Shown here one piece after another: positions 35,031-43,195 of a DNA stretch of 64,000 nucleotides. The stretch covers positions 3,246,501 to 3,310,500 of the forward strand of contig NZ_BNBE01000001.1 of NCBI RefSeq assembly GCF_014654895.1. The letters are read 5' to 3'. Both the position numbers and the translations under genes were made by a program. The number at the start of each line of letters is the position of its first letter. Position 1 is the stretch's first letter. The notes under the pieces were generated by a model. That model did not search any database. It had not been told where the DNA came from and saw only the letters and a program-made list of their open reading frames with translations. This DNA comes from Streptomyces filamentosus (GTDB lineage Bacteria > Actinomycetota > Actinomycetes > Streptomycetales > Streptomycetaceae).

Positions 35031-35849
35031 ATGGCCACGCTGCTCGGCCCGGAGATCCCCGTCCGTCCCGCCGCCCCCGTCCGGGCCGCCACCCCGGCCG
35101 CCGCGGCGACCCACCGCCCGTCCGAGGGCTCGGTGCACTCGTGGGACCTGTCCACCGGCGTCGACGGCCCCGGCACCCGCTTCGTCACCTTCCTCTCCGG
35201 CTGCCCGCTGACCTGCCTGTACTGCCACAACCCCGACACGTGGAAGATGCGCAACGGCAGGCGGACCTCCGCCGACGACGTGATCGCCGAGGCGTCCAAG
35301 TACGTCCGCTTCATCGCGGCCTCCGGCGGCGGCGCCACCGTCTCCGGCGGCGAGCCGCTCCTCCAGCCCGTCTTCACCGGCGAGCTGCTGCACCGCATGA
35401 AGCACGAGCTGGGCCTGCACACCGCCCTCGACACCTCCGGCTTCCTCGGCGTCCGCGCCACCGACGCCCTGCTGCGCGACACCGACCTGGTCCTCCTCGA
35501 CATCAAGTCCTGGGACCCCGAGACGTACCGCGAGGTCACCGGCCGGCCGCTGCGGCCCACCCTGGACTTCGCCCGCCGCCTCGCCGACCTCGGCCAGGAC
35601 GTGCACGTCCGCTTCGTCCTCGTCCCCGGCCTCACCGACGACCCCGCCAACGTCGAGGGCGTCGCCGCCTTCGCGGGCGGCCTCGGCAACGTCTCCCGCG
35701 TCGACGTACTCCCCTTCCACAAGCTGGGCGAGGCCAAGTGGCAGGCGCTGGAGAAGCCCTTCACCCTCCACGACACCCCCTCGCCGACCCCCGAGCAGGT
35801 CGCGGACGTCCGCGAGGTCTTCCGGGCCCACGGACTGAACGCCGTGTGA
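35031..35849 (+). CDS. pflA: Pyruvate formate-lyase activating enzyme
   Basis: A radical SAM protein that abstracts hydrogen from the PflB glycine. The 272-residue chain has an extra Pro/Ala-rich N-terminus (~1-30). The cluster motif follows as Cys58-x3-Cys62-x2-Cys65 in GCPLTCLYCHNPDTW, the PflA signature including the trailing HNPDTW. GGEPLLQP for SAM binding lies near residue 107, with ALDTSGF and LLDIKSWD further on. AGGAGG stands before ATG 35031. The pair would be functional only at low oxygen. Confidence 0.95.
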   Translation: MATLLGPEIPVRPAAPVRAATPAAAATHRPSEGSVHSWDLSTGVDGPGTRFVTFLSGCPLTCLYCHNPDTWKMRNGRRTSADDVIAEASKYVRFIAASGGGATVSGGEPLLQPVFTGELLHRMKHELGLHTALDTSGFLGVRATDALLRDTDLVLLDIKSWDPETYREVTGRPLRPTLDFARRLADLGQDVHVRFVLVPGLTDDPANVEGVAAFAGGLGNVSRVDVLPFHKLGEAKWQALEKPFTLHDTPSPTPEQVADVREVFRAHGLNAV

Positions 35850-35920
35850 CCCCGCCCGGCACCCCGGCGACACGTTCACCCCGCCGCTTCGCATAGCGGG
35901 CCAAAAGGGTACATACGTCC

Positions 35921-35932
35921 TACCGTGGCCCC
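35921..35932 (+). promoter_or_regulatory. -10 box of the molybdoenzyme operon, leaderless
   Basis: TACCGT ends six bases before GTG 35933 and no Shine-Dalgarno exists, so transcription probably starts at or next to the start codon. AAAAGGGTACATACG lies just upstream. Confidence 0.55.
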
Positions 35933-37048
35933 GTGACCGAGCCACCGCAGACCGCCGAGCCCACCCCCGCGCCGGACTCGCCCGCCCAAGGGGCCGTTCA
36001 GGCCCCCGCGCCCCAGACGCCCGCCGCCGTCCGCCGCCGTGCCGTCCTCGCCGGCACCGCCGTCTCCGCCCTCCTGATCCTCGCGATCGTCCTCGGCAGC
36101 CGGCTCCTCCGCGACTTCGACTCGGCCCTGCTGCCCTACGCCGTCGCCACCGTCTTCCTCGCCTTCGGCGTCGCCCACCGCTACACCGTCTGGGTCTCCG
36201 CCCCCGGCGCCCGAAGGCTCTTCCGCCAGGGCTGGCGCTCCTTCTTCTCCGCCGCCAACTTCCGCAAGGCGCCCACCGCGCTGCCGAAGATGATCGCCAC
36301 CTACCTCGGCTTCCAGAAGTTCCTCGGCGCCCGCTCGCACGCCCGCTGGGCCGCCCACCAGCTCCTCTTCTGGGGCTGCGTCCTCGCCGCCCTCATCACC
36401 TTCCCCCTCACCTGGGGCTGGTTCACCTTCACCTCGGACACCGGCGACGGACCCGGCTACGAGATGCGGATCTGGGGCTTCAAGATCCTCGGCTTCGACG
36501 CGCTCAGCGTCCTCGGCTGGCTCATGTTCCACGGCCTGGACATCGCCGCCGTCCTCGTCATCGCCGGCGCCTCCTACTTCCTGTGGCGGCGCATGAAGGA
36601 CCGCGGCGCCATCACCGGCCAGCGCTTCGCCTACGACCTGATCCCGCTGATCGCCCTGATCGTCATCTCGGTCACCGGCCTGCTGCTCACCTTCTCCTCG
36701 ATCTTCCTGCACGGCGGCGGCTACGAGTTCCTGGCGATCCTCCACATGGTCTCGGTCGTCTTCACCCTGATCTACATCCCCTTCGGGAAGTTCTTCCACA
36801 TCGTCCAGCGGCCCGCCGCCGTCGGCATGCAGCTCTTCAAGTACACCTCCCGCCGCAAGGACGAGGAGCTCCGGACCTGCCGCCGCTGCCACGAGCCCAT
36901 CGACACCCCCGACTACGTCGAGAACCTGCGCGGCACCATGAAGGACCTCAAGCTCGACTTCGACGAGTGGGCCGAGTACTGCCCCCGCTGCAAGCGCGTC
37001 CTCCGCGGCAACGCCTACCTCACCCACGTCAAGAAGGGCTTCAAGTAA
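35933..37048 (+). CDS. NarI-like membrane cytochrome b subunit
   Basis: A 371-residue integral membrane protein with a Pro/Ala-rich N-terminus and about six spans. The last span reads ILHMVSVVFTLIYIPFGKFFH, very like the quinol-oxidising NarI/HdrE/DsrM family (H...LIYIPF-KLxH). His82, 142, 200, 271 and 289 lie in or next to spans and could bind two b haems. A cytoplasmic tail carries two CxxC pairs (Cys316/319, Cys350/353), a zinc-ribbon or cluster site not found in NarI. It opens a five-gene operon; its TAA is directly followed by the next GTG. Homologues are often mislabelled MFS transporters. Confidence 0.75.
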   Translation: MTEPPQTAEPTPAPDSPAQGAVQAPAPQTPAAVRRRAVLAGTAVSALLILAIVLGSRLLRDFDSALLPYAVATVFLAFGVAHRYTVWVSAPGARRLFRQGWRSFFSAANFRKAPTALPKMIATYLGFQKFLGARSHARWAAHQLLFWGCVLAALITFPLTWGWFTFTSDTGDGPGYEMRIWGFKILGFDALSVLGWLMFHGLDIAAVLVIAGASYFLWRRMKDRGAITGQRFAYDLIPLIALIVISVTGLLLTFSSIFLHGGGYEFLAILHMVSVVFTLIYIPFGKFFHIVQRPAAVGMQLFKYTSRRKDEELRTCRRCHEPIDTPDYVENLRGTMKDLKLDFDEWAEYCPRCKRVLRGNAYLTHVKKGFK

Positions 37049-39361
37049 GTGACCGCGACCGACCCTTCCCGCGCGCTGCCGATCGACCCGTCCGTCGCCC
37101 CGCCGGGGACGCGGAACTTCCGCGACGCCGGCGGGATCCCCGCCGACCGGTGGCACGCCGACCAGAACGAGGAGACGCTCGTCCCCACCCACTGCTGCTT
37201 CTGCGGGGTGCAGTGCGGGATGTACCTGCGGGTCGACCGGGCGGGCAAGGTCTTCGGAGTGGAGCCCCGGAACCACGACATCAACCGGATGCGGCTCTGC
37301 CCCAAGGGGATCAACGCCTACCAGCAGGTCAACCACCCCGACCGGCTCACCTCCCCGCTCATGCGGCGCAACCGCGACGAGCCGTTCCGCGAGGTCAGCT
37401 GGGAGGAGGCGCTCGACCACACGGTCGCGGAGATCCGCCGCATCCAGGGGGAGTACGGCAACGACGCCTTCGGTCTCCTCGGCGGGGCCAGCCTCTACTC
37501 GGAGAAGACCTACCTCGTCGGGAAGTTCGCGCGGGTCGCCCTGAAGAGCAAGCACGTCGACTACAACGGGCGGCTCTGCATGGTCTCGGCCGCCGGCGCC
37601 AACAAGCTCGCCTTCGGCATCGACCGGGCCGGGAACCCCTTCTCCGACATCCTCCTCACCGACTGCCTCCTCATCGCCGGGTCCAACGTCGGCGAATGCT
37701 TCCCGGTGATGACCCAGTACCTGTGGGGGGCCCGCGACCGGGGCGCCACGCTGATCGTGGTCGACCCCCGCCAGACCGCCGTCGCCCGCACCGCCGACGT
37801 CCACGTCGCCCTCAAGCCCGGCACCGACTCGGCCTTCTTCAACGCCGTGCTCCACGTGATCGTCGCCGAGGGACTGACCGACGAGGCCTACCTCGCCGCC
37901 CACACCACCGGCTGGGACGAGGTCAGGGCCACCGTCGCCGAGTACCCGCCGTCCCGCTCCGCGTCGATCTGCGGCGTCCCCGAGGAGCAGATCGTCCAGG
38001 TCGCCCGGATGTTCGCGGGCGCCGGACGGGCCATGGCCTGGCACGCCCGCGGCGTCGAGCACCACTCGCAGGGCGTCGAGAACTGCCTCACCATCATCAA
38101 CCTCTGCACCGCCACCGGGAACATCGGCAGGCCCGGCGCCGGCTACGGCACCATCACCGGCCAGGGCAACGGCCAGGGCGGCCGCGAGCACGGCCAGAAG
38201 TCCGACCTCCTCCCCGGCGGCCGCTCCATCTCCGACCCCGAGCACCGCCGCCAGATCTGCGAGATCTGGGGCATCGAGGAATCCGAACTGCCCGCCGCCG
38301 GAACCTCCATGATGGAGATGGTCTGGCAGATGCAGCGCGCCGAGATCCGCGGCCTCATCGGCATCTGCAACAACCCCTTCGTCTCCCTCCCGAACTACGC
38401 CACGGTCAAGGAGGGCTACGACACCCTCCAGTTCCACGCCCAGTTCGACTTCTTCCTCTCCGAGACCGCGGCCAACGCCCACGTCGTCTTCCCCGTCACC
38501 GTCTGGGCCGAGGACGAGGGCGTCATGGCCAACGCCGAGGCCCGCGTGGTCAAGCACAACAAGGCCCAGGAGCCCCCGGCCGGCGTCCGCACCGACACCT
38601 GGGTGATGTGCGAGCTCGCCAGGCGGCTCGGCGCCGGCGACAAGTTCGCCTTCCCCGACTCCCGCGCCGTCTTCGAGGAACTGCGGATCGCCTCCGCCGG
38701 CACCGTCAACGACTACTACGGCATCACCTACGAACGCCTGGAGGAGACCGGCGGCATCGCCTGGCCCTGCCCGACCACCGACCACCCCGGCACCCCCCGC
38801 CTCTTCGAGGACGGCCGCACCTACCACCCCGACGGCAAGATCCACATGCAGGTCGTCGAATGGCACCCGCCGATGGACCCGTACAGCGAGGAGTACCCCC
38901 TCTCGCTCACCACCGGCCGCACCGTCGCCCACTTCCTCTCCGGGAACCAGACCCGCCGGCTCGGCGCCCTCGTCGAGCAGACGCCCCGCCCGTGGGTCGA
39001 GGTCCACCCCTCGCACGGCTTCCGCAACGGCGACCCGGTCCGCGTCGTCACCCGCCGCGGCAGCGAGGTCTTCCCCGCCCTGGTCACCGAGGCCATCCGC
39101 CCCGACACCGTCTTCGTCCCCTACCACTGGCCCGTCCCCACCGCCGCGAACGCCCTCACCGTCGACGCCCTCGACCCCCGCTCGAAGATCCCCGAGTACA
39201 AGGTCTGCGCGGCCCGCATCGAGGCCGCCGAACGCGTCGACGAGGTCCCCGCGCCCCCGACCGCCCCGGGACAGCTCGCCTACCCGGAGACCCAGGTCTC
39301 CCGCACCGACCCCCTGCCCCCGACGTCCCCGCAGGGCCGCGGGACCGCGGAGAGGAGCTGA
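37049..39361 (+). CDS. Molybdopterin oxidoreductase, nitrate-reductase-like
   Basis: The 770-residue catalytic subunit of the operon, a DMSO-reductase-family protein binding Mo-bisMGD. An N-terminal [4Fe-4S] site is formed by Cys49-x2-Cys52-x3-Cys56-x27-Cys84. The likely Mo ligand is Cys177 in NGRLCMVSAA, which resembles the RLCMSSAV-type motif of NarB/NasA/NapA rather than the Cys/Sec-His motif of formate dehydrogenases. GQGNGQGGREHG and GNQTRR further on also recall nitrate reductases. No twin-arginine leader, so it faces the cytoplasm. Nitrate is the most likely substrate given narK and nirBD nearby; formate from PFL is the main alternative. Confidence 0.85.
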   Translation: MTATDPSRALPIDPSVAPPGTRNFRDAGGIPADRWHADQNEETLVPTHCCFCGVQCGMYLRVDRAGKVFGVEPRNHDINRMRLCPKGINAYQQVNHPDRLTSPLMRRNRDEPFREVSWEEALDHTVAEIRRIQGEYGNDAFGLLGGASLYSEKTYLVGKFARVALKSKHVDYNGRLCMVSAAGANKLAFGIDRAGNPFSDILLTDCLLIAGSNVGECFPVMTQYLWGARDRGATLIVVDPRQTAVARTADVHVALKPGTDSAFFNAVLHVIVAEGLTDEAYLAAHTTGWDEVRATVAEYPPSRSASICGVPEEQIVQVARMFAGAGRAMAWHARGVEHHSQGVENCLTIINLCTATGNIGRPGAGYGTITGQGNGQGGREHGQKSDLLPGGRSISDPEHRRQICEIWGIEESELPAAGTSMMEMVWQMQRAEIRGLIGICNNPFVSLPNYATVKEGYDTLQFHAQFDFFLSETAANAHVVFPVTVWAEDEGVMANAEARVVKHNKAQEPPAGVRTDTWVMCELARRLGAGDKFAFPDSRAVFEELRIASAGTVNDYYGITYERLEETGGIAWPCPTTDHPGTPRLFEDGRTYHPDGKIHMQVVEWHPPMDPYSEEYPLSLTTGRTVAHFLSGNQTRRLGALVEQTPRPWVEVHPSHGFRNGDPVRVVTRRGSEVFPALVTEAIRPDTVFVPYHWPVPTAANALTVDALDPRSKIPEYKVCAARIEAAERVDEVPAPPTAPGQLAYPETQVSRTDPLPPTSPQGRGTAERS

Positions 39362-39367
39362 CCGCAC

Positions 39368-39967
39368 ATGATGGGCCGCACGATCTTCATCGACCCGGGC
39401 CGCTGCATCGGCTGCCAGGCATGCGTCTCGGCCTGCCGCGAATGCGACTCGCACCGCGGCAAGTCGATGATCCACCTCGACTACCCCGACGAAGGACACT
39501 CCGTCGCCTCCCTCCCCACCGTCTGCATGCACTGCGAGGACCCCGTCGCCCCCTGCGCCGAGGTCTGCCCCGCCGACGCGATCCTGGTGACCGCCGACGG
39601 AGTCGTGCAGCAGGCCGACACCACCCGCTGCATCGGCTGCGCCAACTGCGTCAACGCCTGCCCCTTCGGCGTGCCGAAGATCGACCTCCAGGCGAAGCTC
39701 CAGATGAAGTGCAACCTCTGCTACGACCGCACCGCCTACGGCCTCGCCCCCATGTGCGCCACCGTCTGCCCCACCGGCGCCCTCTTCTACGGCACCCTCG
39801 ACGAGCTCCGCGCCGAACGCCCCGGCGTCCAGGTCGCCGACTCCTTCACCTTCGGCGACGTCGTCGTCCACACCGGCGTGGCCATGGTCGTCCCCGCCGA
39901 CAAGGTCCAGTGGCCCGTGCCCGGCGGCCTCCCCGTCGTCGAGATCAACGGAAGGGACGTCCGATGA
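39368..39967 (+). CDS. Four-cluster ferredoxin subunit (DmsB/HybA-like)
   Basis: A 199-residue electron-transfer subunit with four Cys groups: CIGCQACVSACREC, CMHCEDPVAPCAEVCP, CIGCANCVNACPFG, and CNLCYDR...CATVCPTGA. This is the pattern of DMSO-reductase-type beta subunits carrying four [4Fe-4S] clusters. It would wire the membrane cytochrome to the Mo subunit in the cytoplasm. No export signal. GAGGAG precedes ATG 39368, six bases after the previous stop, and its own stop overlaps the next start as ATGA. Confidence 0.9.
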   Translation: MMGRTIFIDPGRCIGCQACVSACRECDSHRGKSMIHLDYPDEGHSVASLPTVCMHCEDPVAPCAEVCPADAILVTADGVVQQADTTRCIGCANCVNACPFGVPKIDLQAKLQMKCNLCYDRTAYGLAPMCATVCPTGALFYGTLDELRAERPGVQVADSFTFGDVVVHTGVAMVVPADKVQWPVPGGLPVVEINGRDVR

Positions 39968-40596
39968 GCGTCACCGACCCGCAGCCGCCCGCGCCGGGGG
40001 CCGGCGCCGACGCGGCCCAGGAAGCGCTCCACGACCGGATCGCCGCCGACTCCCTGACCACCCGCCGCGACTACCTGCGGATCGTCGCCACCGTCTCCGG
40101 CGGCCTCGCCGTCGGCGGCGTCGCCGTCGCCTCCGGCATCCTGCACCGGCACGGCGACGGCGACGGCGCCCCGGAGCCCAAGAGGATCGCCGACCGGATC
40201 ATGCCCGGAGAGTCCCTGGCCTTCCGCTACCCCGGCGACGAGGACCGGGCCATCGCGGTCCGCATGGAGGACGGCACCCTCGCCGGCTACTCCGCCGTCT
40301 GCACCCACCTCGCCTGCGCCGTCCTGTGGCGCAAGGAGCGGGGCAGCGAGGGCGAGCTGTACTGCCCCTGCCACGAGGGGATCTTCGACGCCCGCACGGG
40401 AGAGGTCACCGCCGGTCCGCCACCGCGCGGCCTGCCGAAGGTGATCCTGATCGAGCAGGTCGACGGCAGCGTCTGGGCCATCGGCACCGCCCGCTCCGGC
40501 GAGAGCCTCCGGGAGGGCCTGTGCCGGCAGCAGGGCGACGACCTGCGGCTCTGCCGCGTCCAGCAGGCCGCTGGCGAGGGGAGCGAACGCGCATGA
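39964..40596 (+). CDS. Rieske [2Fe-2S] protein with Tat-like leader
   Basis: A 210-residue protein. Residues 33-39 read TRRDYLR, a twin-arginine-like motif, followed by a hydrophobic anchor (~40-60). The cluster ligands are Cys113-x-His115 and Cys134-x2-His137. Cys118 and Cys136 are placed to form the disulphide seen in cytochrome bc-type Rieske proteins, which suggests a high redox potential. The cluster domain therefore probably sits outside the membrane, opposite to the Mo subunit. This is unusual for a nitrate reductase operon. It overlaps both neighbours by 4 bp, so translational coupling is certain. Confidence 0.9.
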   Translation: MSVTDPQPPAPGAGADAAQEALHDRIAADSLTTRRDYLRIVATVSGGLAVGGVAVASGILHRHGDGDGAPEPKRIADRIMPGESLAFRYPGDEDRAIAVRMEDGTLAGYSAVCTHLACAVLWRKERGSEGELYCPCHEGIFDARTGEVTAGPPPRGLPKVILIEQVDGSVWAIGTARSGESLREGLCRQQGDDLRLCRVQQAAGEGSERA

Positions 40597-41006
40597 CGGA
40601 CGCGCCCTTCCCCCAGGACCCGCAGGCCCCCCGCCCGCGGGACACCGCCCCGGCCACCCAGCCGCCCTCCTACCACCCGGGCAGCGCGCAGCCGCGGCTC
40701 AACCGGCCGGTGCACGAGCGCTATCCGCAGATCCGGCCCACGAGCGGCTACGGCGACCCGCGGATCCGGCACACGGGCCCGGGGCCCGGGGCGGGCACGG
40801 AGCAGGAACCGGAGCGCTCCTCGAAGCTGTCGGCGCGGCTGGCGCTGGCGCTCACGGTGGTGATCGGCCAGCTCTGGGGGCTGACCATCGTGGTCGACGA
40901 GTGGATGTCCGGCGACACCGGCACCGCGTGGTGGGGCGCGGGGTTCCTCGTCCTGTCGTTCCTGGTGGTCCTCGGCCTGTGGGCGCTGGATCCGAAGGAC
41001 CGCTGA
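40593..41006 (+). CDS. Small membrane protein of the molybdoenzyme operon
   Basis: A 137-residue protein. The first ~85 residues are Pro/Arg/Gly-rich and hydrophilic. Two membrane spans follow (~88-107, LALALTVVIGQLWGLTIVV; ~117-132, GAGFLVLSFLVVLGLWAL), joined by a short loop DEWMSGDTGTAW. No family is recognised. The 4-bp ATGA overlap with the Rieske gene argues that it is an assembly factor or a small subunit of the same complex. Confidence 0.75.
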   Translation: MTDAPFPQDPQAPRPRDTAPATQPPSYHPGSAQPRLNRPVHERYPQIRPTSGYGDPRIRHTGPGPGAGTEQEPERSSKLSARLALALTVVIGQLWGLTIVVDEWMSGDTGTAWWGAGFLVLSFLVVLGLWALDPKDR

Positions 41007-41048
41007 TCAGCCGGGTCCGGGGCGGGCCGGCGGGCGTACTCTGAAGAC

Positions 41049-41267
41049 ATGAGCACCGCCCCCGCCCACGGACCGCGAGACGCGAAGCAGACCGGCGTTC
41101 GGCCGCATTCCGAGAACCCTCCGAAGCCGGTGATCGTCTTCGACGATCCGCTGGACGTGCAGTCCGCGGACGACACGGACCGCGGGTGGGGCGAGCGGCC
41201 TCCGGCCGGCGGCGGCGCCGCCGACCTCGCACGCTTCCTCGACGAGAAGCCGCCGCACCACCTCTGA
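41049..41267 (+). CDS. Small conserved acidic protein, 72 aa
   Basis: A short, probably disordered protein with a core PKPVIVFDDPLDV, then DDTDRGWGERP and the ending LARFLDEKPPHHL. I recognise it as a conserved Streptomyces small protein without known function. TACTCT lies six bases before ATG 41049, so it most likely has its own leaderless promoter and is not part of the preceding operon. It converges with mscL. Confidence 0.75.
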   Translation: MSTAPAHGPRDAKQTGVRPHSENPPKPVIVFDDPLDVQSADDTDRGWGERPPAGGGAADLARFLDEKPPHHL

Positions 41268-41286
41268 CGGGCGGACTCCGCCGCGC

Positions 41287-41766
41287 TCAGGAGGCGGAGT
41301 GCGAGCCCTGGCCGCTCGGACCGCGCTGCGCGATCAGGTAATCGCGGATCTCCTTGAGCACCTCCAGCTCGCTGACCTCCATGGTCTCCTGGACGCCCTC
41401 CTTCGCCTTGTCGTGCGCGGCACGCTTGGCGAGGACCTTGGCCATCGGCAGGACCATCAGGAAGTAGACGACGGCCGCGGTGATGAGGAAGCTGAGGATC
41501 GCGCTGAGGACCAGGCCCCACTGGAGCAGGATGCCCTGCATCTCGCCGTCCACGACCTTGCAGGGGTCCTTGATGCAGGAGCTGTAGCTCTCCAGGTCCT
41601 TCGTGCCGAAGGCGCCCACGACCGGGTTGATGATGCCCTTGACCACCGAGTTCACGATGTTGGTGAACGCGGCTCCGATGACGACCGCCACCGCGAGATC
41701 GATCACGTTTCCGCGCATCAGGAAGGCTTTGAAGCCCGCCATCACGCTTTCCTTCTTCTCGGCCAC
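41287..41766 (-). CDS. mscL: Large-conductance mechanosensitive channel
   Basis: A pentameric membrane channel that opens on osmotic downshock. The ~159-residue protein starts with EKKESVMAGFKAFLMRGNVIDLAVAVVIGAAF-like sequence, the conserved N-terminal helix and first span, then a periplasmic loop with two Cys, the second span (LSFLITAAVVYFLMVLPM) and a C-terminal helix with EVLKEIRDYL. GTG 41766 is chosen because GAAAGG stands seven bases before it and S. coelicolor MscL starts at the same place (SEKKES); ATG 41808 is 14 codons longer without a ribosome site. Confidence 0.93.
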   Translation of the reverse strand: MAEKKESVMAGFKAFLMRGNVIDLAVAVVIGAAFTNIVNSVVKGIINPVVGAFGTKDLESYSSCIKDPCKVVDGEMQGILLQWGLVLSAILSFLITAAVVYFLMVLPMAKVLAKRAAHDKAKEGVQETMEVSELEVLKEIRDYLIAQRGPSGQGSHSAS

Positions 41767-41880
41767 CAAGGTGCCTTTCTTCGGATGTGCTGCTGTGTGC
41801 GGAGCCATTAGGCCGTGAAGGGCGCAGGGCCGTCCAATCCATACACACGGGACGGTGACTTGACAGCGAGTCAGTGCGAA

Positions 41881-42537
41881 TCAGCACAGGGTCACCGCCA
41901 GTTGGGAAGTGACACCGGCACCGGCCAGTGCCGTCGCCGTCGCCCGCGGCACGGTGAGGACGATCAAGGCCCCTCCGTCCGGACGAGTCTCGCCCGGCCG
42001 GGGCACTTCGGCCACCCGGGCGGCCCGCGCCACCACCCGTACGGTGCTTCCGCCGCCGTCCAGCGGGGAGTTGACGGCCGGCGCGGCGATGACGTCCACC
42101 CGGTCGCCGGCGCGCAGGAGCCGTACGGCGTCGGCGTCCGCGATCCGCACCGGCGCGGAGACGAGCCGGACGGGGGCGGGGGAGCGGGCCGCGGGGGCCG
42201 ACGCGGGGCGGGGCCCGGGGTCGTACCGCCCCGGTGAACCGGCCAGGGCGGTCAGCGCGAGCGCCGCGGCCGCCGTGACGAGGAGCGCGCCGGGCACCCG
42301 CCGCAGCCGGGGTCGCAGCCCCGTGCCGCGCACCCGGAGCGGCGCGAAGTCCGGGACCTCGCAGGGACCGGGCACGGGACCTGGCATGGCCCCGGACCCA
42401 GGATCCGGCATGGACCCGGACGCGAGGCCGGACAGGGGGGCGGGCAGGGAGTCGGACGCGAGGCCGGACAGAGAGCCGGGCATGGACCCGGGCATGAGGC
42501 CGGAGCGGAGGGGAGCGTGGTCGTGAGTCGTCTGCAT
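41881..42537 (-). CDS. SAF-domain protein, CpaB/RcpC-like
   Basis: A 218-residue protein with a Pro/Gly/Ser-rich N-terminus made of repeated SGLAS/PGSMP units, a basic stretch (RPRLRRVPG), one membrane span (~93-110), and an external domain with APVRIADADAVRLLRAGDRVDVIAAP, typical of SAF domains in Flp pilus assembly CpaB/RcpC. No other pilus genes are visible in the window, so its partner is unknown. ATG 42537 starts the protein with QTTHDHAPLR. Confidence 0.75.
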   Translation of the reverse strand: MQTTHDHAPLRSGLMPGSMPGSLSGLASDSLPAPLSGLASGSMPDPGSGAMPGPVPGPCEVPDFAPLRVRGTGLRPRLRRVPGALLVTAAAALALTALAGSPGRYDPGPRPASAPAARSPAPVRLVSAPVRIADADAVRLLRAGDRVDVIAAPAVNSPLDGGGSTVRVVARAARVAEVPRPGETRPDGGALIVLTVPRATATALAGAGVTSQLAVTLC

Positions 42538-42651
42538 GCGGCTCACTCTCCCGCTCGTCCAGCGATCCCGCTCCGGCCTGTGGACAGCCTGCGGGCTGTG
42601 GACAATCCGCCCGCTCGTTCGGGTGGTTCGGACGGGATCACAGCGGGCCGG

Positions 42652-42736
42652 TGCCGAGGTGGTCACGGTCTGCCGAGGTGGTCACGGTCTGCCGCGGCCG
42701 GTGCGTGCGGACGCACAGGCCGCACGCACAGGCCGC
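42652..42736. repeat. Short tandem repeats
   Basis: Two exact 19-bp units TGCCGAGGTGGTCACGGTC (42652-42689) are followed by two exact 13-bp units ACGCACAGGCCGC (42711-42736). The 278-bp gap between the SAF-domain and FmdB genes holds no gene. Confidence 0.85.
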
Positions 42737-42751
42737 CCCCGGCCGAACGCA

Positions 42752-42792
42752 CCGGAGCCCCGGCCGCGCGGAGGGCGCGGCCGGGGCTCCGG
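42752..42792 (-). terminator. Terminator after the FmdB-like gene
   Basis: A perfect 18-bp stem (CCGGAGCCCCGGCCGCGC and complement) with a 5-base loop lies 24 bases downstream of the FmdB-like stop. Confidence 0.8.
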
Positions 42793-42815
42793 CGGGGGTG
42801 GTGCGGGGTCCGGCC

Positions 42816-43127
42816 TCAGGCGGCCGGGGTGGAAGACGGCGCGGACGACGTCGAGGTGGACGTCGACGAGGCCGGCTTCGCGTCCGACGAGGAGGTGGAC
42901 GTCGAGGACGACGTCGAGCTCTTCGCGGCGGGGGAGCTGCTGGACGAGGCACCGCGGCTGTCGTTCCGGTAGAAACCGGAGCCCTTGAAGACGATGCCGA
43001 CGGCCGAGAACACCTTCTTGAGGCGGCCGTGGCAGGCGGGGCACTCGGTCAGCGCGTCATCCGTGAACTTCTGGACCGCCTCGAGGCCCTCGCCGCACTC
43101 GGTGCACTGGTACTGGTAGGTCGGCAC
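42816..43127 (-). CDS. FmdB-family zinc ribbon protein
   Basis: A 103-residue protein with a zinc ribbon: PTYQYQCTECGEGLEAVQKF then CPACHGRLKKVFSAVGIVFKGSGFY, giving two CxxC pairs, the FmdB pattern. The second half is a low-complexity Ser/Thr/Ala tail. FmdB was named for a formamidase/amidase regulatory gene, but the molecular role of these small proteins is unclear. GTG 43127 is supported by GGAGGAAG nine bases ahead. Confidence 0.88.
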   Translation of the reverse strand: MPTYQYQCTECGEGLEAVQKFTDDALTECPACHGRLKKVFSAVGIVFKGSGFYRNDSRGASSSSSPAAKSSTSSSTSTSSSDAKPASSTSTSTSSAPSSTPAA

Positions 43128-43195
43128 TAGTCTTCCTCCTGGCACTCACACTCATCGAGTGCTAACGACGATCCATAGTGACGTATTCCGCGGGT

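Noticed and set aside
30938..35776. A 1612-residue open frame on the minus strand, and similar giants at 2415-5357, 35876-39871 and 46422-49598 (minus) and 36583-40596 (plus)
   Set aside because: They lie antisense or out of frame to genes with intact catalytic motifs, have Arg/Gly/Pro- or Gly/Val/Asp-rich composition without domains, and follow from the rarity of stop codons in GC-rich DNA.
37049..39361. Reading the Mo subunit as formate dehydrogenase, coupled to PFL
   Set aside because: Attractive by context, but the Mo-ligand motif RLCMVSAA resembles nitrate reductases and lacks the Cys/Sec-His pair of formate dehydrogenases. Kept only as an alternative.
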